DNA of 64,000 bases from Pelobates cultripes. Lineage: Eukaryota; Chordata; Amphibia; Anura; Pelobatidae. The DNA lies in the NCBI GenBank assembly GCA_933207985.1, contig OW240916.1, positions 319,441,614-319,505,613 on the forward strand, read 5' to 3'. Below, piece by piece: positions 57,262-64,000 of this stretch (position 1 is the first letter of the stretch; each line of letters opens with the position of its first letter). Under the pieces are notes generated by a model. That model made no database searches, had not been told where the DNA came from, and saw nothing but the letters and a program-made list of their open reading frames with translations. Both the position numbers and the translations under genes were made by a program.

Positions 57262-59064
57262 CGATGAGTTAGTGTGAGAATTTGATACACTAACGGATAT
57301 CACTGCTAGTGTGAGAATTTGATACACTAACCGATATCACTGCTAGTGTGAGAATTTGATACACTAACCGATATCACTGCTAGTGTGAGAATTTGATACA
57401 CTAACCGATATCACTGCTAGTGTGAGAATTTGATACACTAACCGATAGCACTGATAGTTTGAGAATTTGATACACTAACCGATATTACTGATAGTGTGAG
57501 AATTCGATACACTAACCGATATCACTGATAGTTTGAGAATTTGATACACTAACCGATAGCACTGATAGTTTGAGAATTTGATACACTAACCGATATTACT
57601 GATAGTGTGAGAATTCGATACACTAACCGATATCACTGATAGTTTGAAAATTTGATACACTAACCGGTATCACTGCTAGTGTGAGAATTTGATACACTAA
57701 CAGATATCACTGCTAGTGTGAGAATTCGATACACTAACCGGTATCACTGCTAGTGTGAGAATTCGATACACTAACCGATATCACTGCTAGTGTGAGAATT
57801 TGATACACTAACCGATATCACTGATCGTGTGAGAATTTGATACACTAACCGATATCACTGATAGTGTGAGAATTTGATACACTACCCGATATCACTGATC
57901 GTGTGAGAATTTGATACACTACCCGATATCACTGCTAGTGTGAGAATTTGATACACTAACCGATATCACTGATAGTTTGAGAATTTGATACACTAACCGA
58001 TATCACTGCTAGGGTGAGAATTTGATACACTAACTGATATCACTGCTAGTGTGAGAATTTGATACACTAACCGATATCACTGCTAGTGTGAGAATTTGAT
58101 ACACTAACCGATATCACTGCTAGTGTTAGAATTTGATACACTAACCGATATCACTGCTAGTGTGAGAATTTGATACACTAACCGATAGCACTGATAGTTT
58201 GAGAATTTGATACACTAACCGATATTACTGATAGTGTGAGAATTCGATACACTAACCGATATCACTGATAGTGTGAGAATTTGATACACTAACCGATATC
58301 ACTGATCGTGTGAGAATTTGATACACTACCCGATATCACTGCTAGTGTGAGAATTTGATACACTAACCGATATCACTGATAGTTTGAGAATTTGATACAC
58401 TAACCGATATCACTGCTAGTGTGAGAATTTGATACACTAACCGATATCACTGCTAGTTTGAGAATTTGATACACTAACCGATATCACTGATAGTGTGAGA
58501 ATTTGATACACTAACCGATATCACTGATAGTGTGAGAATTTGATACACTAACCGATATCACTGATAGTGTGAGAATTTGATACAATAATCGATATCACTG
58601 CTAGGGTGAGAATTTGATACACTACCCGATATCACTGATCGTGTGAGAATTTGATACACTACCCGATATCACTGCTAGTGTGAGAATTTGATACACTAAC
58701 CGATATCACTGATAGTTTGAGAATTTGATACACTAACCGATATCACTGCTAGGGTGAGAATTTGATACACTAACCGATATCACTGCTAGTGTGAGAATTT
58801 GATACACTAACCGATATCACTGCTAGTGTGAGAATTTGATACACTAACCGATATCACTGCTAGTTTGAGAATTTGATACACTAACCGATATCACTGATAG
58901 TGTGAGAATTTGATACACTAACCGATATCACTGATAGTGTGAGAATTTGATACACTAACCGATATCACTGATAGTGTGAGAATTTGATACAATAATCGAT
59001 ATCACTGCTAGGGTGAGAATTTGATACACTAACCGATATCACTGCTAGTTTGAGAATTTGATAC
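57262..59064. repeat. 37-bp minisatellite with 740-bp higher-order period, about 49 copies
   Basis: Unit TAGTGTGAGAATTTGATACA plus CTAACCGATATCACTGC. Diagnostic variants (AGGGTG, GATCGTG, CTACCCG, TAGTTTG) recur in the same order. For example AGGGTG at 58011 recurs at 58751, a shift of 740 = 20 units, which shows a block duplication. It ends at GATACAGGTACTG near 59065. Confidence 0.96.
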
Positions 59065-59851
59065 AGGTACTGTAAACCAAAGTACTGCAACATTTACATG
59101 AAAAACATGCAGAACGCATCATGTACAACAAAAACAAAACCTGATCAAAAAATAATCCAGAACTGCCTTGATTTGATTTTTCTGAAGACCAGCCCTTTTC
59201 ATGCCCTGCCCATTGGCTAGTAGCAGGGAAATAAGAGAAATCTGGAATCCTAGAGCAACTGATTGGAAAATGCCAGTTTGTGTACTGGGTAACCACAAAC
59301 TATTGTAACCTTTTCTGTTTTTGGATGTAACAGGAGCGATCTGTGCGACTCAACGCTTACGTAAAAGAGGGATAGTCTGCCTTGGTTTCACAACATACAA
59401 GAATAAAAGGTCTGTTTACTTTACTGGGTGGAAGTCACTGATACGCACACTGTAACAGGACTAGGTTTCACTTAATCAGTGATCCCTGAGTAAATAAACA
59501 AATCTGCTAGGATTTGCTGTCCCCACTCTGCACTGCTAGGGGGCTGCATAAATAAAGATTAGGGGATGTTAGTATCTCAGAGACAGTACATTGAGAGTTT
59601 GCTTTTAAACAAATTATGGTTTGTTTTTAAAGCTGTAAGGATACACCAGGTCAAAAACAAAACAACAACAAACAAAACAAATAATACAAAAATGTAAAGT
59701 TAGCCATGATGTAAAAAGATTTAGGATTTTCAACACATTAACCCATCCCCCACCTTCAGATGCTAATAGAACAATTAGGGCTGTATATTGGAAGCAGGGT
59801 GACCACCCAGACTGCTGGCAAAGAAACAGATAGCACTAATGGTGGTATTTC
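59065..59851. other. Non-coding, no recognised element
   Basis: Nothing coding is recognised. A low-complexity (AAACAAAACAACAAC) patch is near 59650. Confidence 0.5.
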
Positions 59852-60215
59852 TTAAAGGGACACTGTAAACAGTGTAACTGCTTTCTCATTGAAGTGGTTA
59901 TAGTGTTAGACACCGTCTTTCCATTTAGTGTTAAACACTTTTTAGTGTTTTAATGCTAAACGATTCCACAGCATCCCATGCCCTCTGTGCTGCTTGGGCT
60001 AATAAGGAAAAAACTGCTTCAAGCCTATCACAACGCCCATTGCTGGTATGAATCGGTATGACTAGAAGGAAGTGTGTAATCTCTGCCTTAGCCACACCTC
60101 CAGTGGGGGCGGAGTTATGGGAAGCCCAGGACCCTCATTAAGTGTTTAATTGCTCGAGCACAGTTTAACACAGAATGGAGGGACAGCACCTGGTGACTCC
60201 AGGCACTATAACAAT
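59852..60215. mobile_element. TTAA MITE, second subfamily, right end unclear
   Basis: Starts TTAAAGGGACACTGTAAACA. It shares TTAGCCACACCTCCAGTGGG and the 'AATGGAGGGACAGCACC' block with 19317-19579, and fades after AGGCACTATAACAA. Confidence 0.7.
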
Positions 60216-61384
60216 CTCTCCGGGTCTCTCTGAGCCATTGAGTGCAACTCCCATTGAAATTAAAGGGTGATTAGATTAGGAGATCTCATTGACACCAGGA
60301 GCCAGGAATAGTTCCTGCATTATGCAACATGTGTTTGCTGATTAAAATAGTAAGACAATACTGTCCAGCCTTGGGCAGTGGGAGGGTGGGTATATGATGA
60401 TGGAGGGTGAATGGCCACCCTATCCAGAAGGAGGCACTGGTTGTGGTGTCAGGAGTCCCCTGGCGATGTCCCATGGCATGTAGTCAAACTATTTTTGGCT
60501 GGTTTGACACTCACCTGGGTCCATGGATGCGGAATTTACACGACTGATGTTATAGCTACTTCTCATGGGATGGCGTCAGGGAACTCCAGGCACAAAAGCC
60601 CATATAGAGAGCTGTAGTGTAGTGTTTATGGTACCTAGAATATTGCAGATTTAGCAAAAACATTGCAAAAAGCAGACAAAAAAGAAATCTCCAAACCTAA
60701 GTTGAACACTGCGAGTTTCAGTTGCCTTCAGTAATAATCAAAACTGGAATTCTGCGTATAATAAAAGATTCACAGTTTCTGCAATCTATAATGTATTTGT
60801 GACTAAGTGAATAACCCTCATTGTTTGCAAATCAAAGCTACGTAGCAAGCCCTCTCCGTTACCTCGATGTCTTAGGCATTATTAATCACCGGGATTTGGA
60901 ATATGAAACTGGAACGGCTTCCTTACAGCTCACAGATTGCACCTTGAAGTGCATGTCCATTTGTCCCATTCACCCAATCAATACAGATCCTCCACTCTCT
61001 CCCCAGGAAGCTATGCCGTGTGGAGCAGCACAGCCTGGGGGTCACGGTAACAGTAACTGGTTTGCACACATCGCTCACGTTTCCTGGAAAGACACACACT
61101 CACACTTGCTAGAAGATGATTGGACTTGTCATGGATTGCGGTTACTGAATACAGGAATGGCACAATGTTACATTGTTTAAAAATTAATTATCCTTCAGAA
61201 TATTTAGCTGGTAGAGTTGATTGGTCTTTAACCATAAACAGTCTACAATACTCCAGTACGGGAATTAACAAAACATTTTCTTCCAGTGATATATAGCCAA
61301 TGAAATTACACAGAGCAGAGAACACAACAGCTGTACTACGACTTCCTGCTGAACATTGATACGACTAGTATGGTGCGCACACGC
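60216..61384. other. Non-coding, no recognised element
   Basis: The plus frame at 60821-61180 (119 codons) shows no recognisable domain or repeats. I regard it as chance. Confidence 0.45.
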
Positions 61385-63540
61385 CACTCGGCGAGGATAA
61401 CACAGCTTCTGCTATGATGTCACACAGACAGCGCTAGGCCAGAGGGAAGCACTGCTTGTATTATGATGTCACACAGACAGCGCTAGGCCAGAGGGAAGCA
61501 CAGGTTGTATCATGATATCATACAGAGAGCTAGGCGAGAGGGAAGCACTGCTTGTATCATGATGTCACACAGACAGCGCTAGGCGAGAGGGAAGCACTGC
61601 TTGTATCATGATGTCACACAGACAGCGCTAGGCGAGAGGGAAGCACAGCTTGTATCATGATGTCACACAGACAGCGCTAGGCGAGAGGGAAGCACAGCTT
61701 ATATCATGATGTCACAGACAGCGCTAGGCGAGAGGGAAGCACTGCTTATATCATGATATCATACAGAGAGCTAGGCGAGAGGGAAGCACTGCTTGTATTA
61801 TGATGTCACACAGACAGCGCTAGGCGAGAGGGAAGCACAGGTTGTATCCTGATATCATACAGAGAGCTAGACGAGAGGGAAGCACAGCTTGTATCATGAT
61901 GTCACACAGACAGCGCAAGGCGAGAGGGAAGCACTGCTTGTATCATGATGTCACACAGACAGCGCTAGGCGAGAGGGAAGCACAGCTTGTATCATGATGT
62001 CACACAGACAGCGCTAGGCGAGAGGGAAGCACTGCATTGTATCATGATGTCACAGACAGCGCAAGGCGAGAGGGAAGCACAGGTTGTATCATGATATCAT
62101 ACAGAGAGCTAGGCGAGAGGGAAGCACTGCTTGTATTATGATGTCACACAGACAGCGCTAGGCGAGAGGGAAGCACAGCTTGTATCATGATGTCACACAG
62201 ACAGCGCAAGGCGAGAGGGAAGCACTGCTTGTATCATGATGTCACACAGACAGCGCTAGGCGAGAGGGAAGCACAGCTTGTATCATGATGTCACAGACAG
62301 TGCTAGGCGAGAGGGAAGCACTGCTTGTATCATGATGTCACAGACAACGCTAGGCGAGAGGGAAGCACTGCTTATATCATGATGTCACAGACAGCGCAAG
62401 GCGAGAGGGAAGCACAGGTTGTATCATGATATCATACAGAGAGCTAGGCGAGAGGGAAGCACTTGTATTATGATGTCACACAGACAGCGCTAGGCGAGAG
62501 GGAAGCACTGCTTGTATCATGATGTCACATAGACAGCGCTAGGCGAGAGGGAAGCACTGCTTATATCATGATGTCACAGACAGTGCTAGGCGAGAGGGAA
62601 GCACTGCTTGTATTATGATGTCACACAGACAGAGCTAGGCGAGAGGGAAGCACTGCTTGTATCATGATGTCACACAGACAGCGCTAGGCGAGAGGGAAGC
62701 ACAGCTTGTATCATGATGTCATACAGACAGCGCTAGGCGAGAGGGAAGCACTGCTTGTATCATGATGCCACACAGACAGCGCTAGGCGATAGGGAAGCAC
62801 AGCTTGTATCATGATGTCATACAGACAGCGCTAGGCGAGAGGGAAGCACAGCTTGTATCATGATGTCACACAGACAGCGCTAGGCGAGAGGGAAGCACGG
62901 CTTGTATCATGATGTCACAGACAGTGCTAGGCGAGAGGGAAGCACTGCTTGTATTATGATGTCACACAGACAGCGCTAGGCGAGAGGGAAGCACAGCTTG
63001 TATCATGATGTCACAGACAGTGCTAGGCGAGAGGGAAGCACTGCTTATATCATGATGTCACAGACAGCGCAAGGCGAGAGGGAAGCACAGGTTGTATCAT
63101 GATATCATACAGAGAGCTAGGCGAGAGGGAAGCACTTGTATTATGATGTCACACAGACAGCGCTAGGCGAGAGGGAAGCACTGCTTGTATTATGATGTCA
63201 CACAGACAGCGCTAGGCGAGAGGGAAGCACTGCTTGTATCATGATGTCACATAGACAGCGCTAGGCGAGAGGGAAGCACTGCTTATATCATGATGTCACA
63301 GACAGTGCTAGGCGAGAGGGAAGCACAGCTTGTATCATGATGTCACACAGACGGCGCTAGGCGAACGGGAAGCACGGCTTGTATCATGATGTCACACAGA
63401 CATCGCTAGGTGAGAGGGAACCACGGCTTGTATCATGATGTCACACAGACAGCGCTAGGCGAGAGGGAAGCACAGCTTGTATCATGATGTCACACAGACA
63501 GCGCTAGGCGAGCGGGAAGCACAGCTTGTACCATGATGTC
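61385..63540. repeat. 49-bp minisatellite, about 44 copies
   Basis: Unit CTTGTATCATGATGTCACAC plus AGACAGCGCTAGGCGAGAGG plus GAAGCACAG (49 bp). Variants include deletion of CA (GTCACAGACAG), a shorter GATATCATACAGAGAGCTAG unit and GCAAGG for GCTAGG. These recur in patterned blocks, for example 62389-62520 and 63060-63180, suggesting higher-order duplication. Confidence 0.96.
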
Positions 63541-64000
63541 ATGTTGTATTTAACCCAGCAATATAAATATGAAAGAATCTACAAAACGACATGTTTTACA
63601 TTACAGGGTTATAGAGACAGGACCATTGCACTTTAAATAGAGCTAATTAATGTTTATATAAAATGCTCCCTGAATAATTCTTACATGGATATCCACATTA
63701 GCGACACAGTTCATATCGAGTAGACATCGAGACTGCACTCACAGTATCAACCCGCATTTTACAGTAATAAAGGTGCAATGACAGAAATGAAAGGCCATTC
63801 CAACAACATATGTAAAAGCTGGTCTCCTGCCACGTAGGTCCTAGGATGTGTTTATCTTACTGTTATGGCAACCTAACAATCAAAATCTGATTAGAGGGAA
63901 AAGCAGAGCTACAATTCAGGCTGTGTCTTTAACACAGCCCTCTCCAATGACAGAAAGCACAGTTAGACACTGGGGACGTAGCACGGCATCTGTTAAATCT
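63541..64000. other. Non-coding to window end, no recognised element
   Basis: Nothing is recognised. Confidence 0.5.

Noticed and set aside
57262..59064. Possible CRISPR array (regular 37-bp units)
   Set aside because: Units are contiguous with no unique spacers, no cas genes occur, and the context is a vertebrate intron or flank.
60821..61180. Plus-strand frame of 119 codons
   Set aside because: No domain recognised and no neighbouring exon signals; most likely chance.

Overview
This window looks like vertebrate, most likely anuran (frog or toad), nuclear DNA. The signs are one split vertebrate gene, large introns, many TTAA-targeted T2/Kolobok-type MITEs of a kind known from frogs, a Penelope-like element, CR1/L2-type LINE remains, piggyBac, Tc1/mariner and hAT elements, and very heavy minisatellite content. 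No bacterial, phage or organelle gene is visible. One run of 100 N (18141-18240) marks an assembly gap.

The only host gene I can support is LHFPL2, a four-pass tetraspan-like membrane protein of the LHFPL family, on the minus strand. Its two coding exons are 54080-54500 (residues 1-140 and the first base of codon 141) and 26615-26871 (rest of codon 141 to the stop). They join in frame across a 27.2 kb intron with consensus splice sites to give a complete 225-residue protein. The intron holds most of the window's tandem repeats.

Layout. 1-958: minisatellite. About 1000-5188: decayed piggyBac element (minus strand) carrying a second piggyBac-like element inserted at a TTAA in its transposase. 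7676-10785: Penelope-like element with 1.22 kb inverted arms, a GIY-YIG endonuclease fragment between them, a hammerhead-like ribozyme motif in each arm and a perfect 15-bp target duplication. About 13.3-16.9 kb: Tc1/mariner remnant and a CR1/L2-type LINE. 18-26 kb: hAT and T2 MITEs, then the LHFPL2 last exon. 26.9-54 kb: LHFPL2 intron with T2 MITEs, a 19-bp array of about 98 copies, 48-bp arrays in opposite orientations interrupted by a hAT, 30-, 46-, 31- and 35-bp arrays, a 2.5 kb hAT-like element and 29-bp repeats. 54.1-54.6 kb: LHFPL2 first coding exon. 54.6-64 kb: 5' side of LHFPL2 with a 37-bp array showing a 740-bp higher-order period and a 49-bp array.

Most long open frames here are products of tandem repeats without stop codons and do not represent genes.
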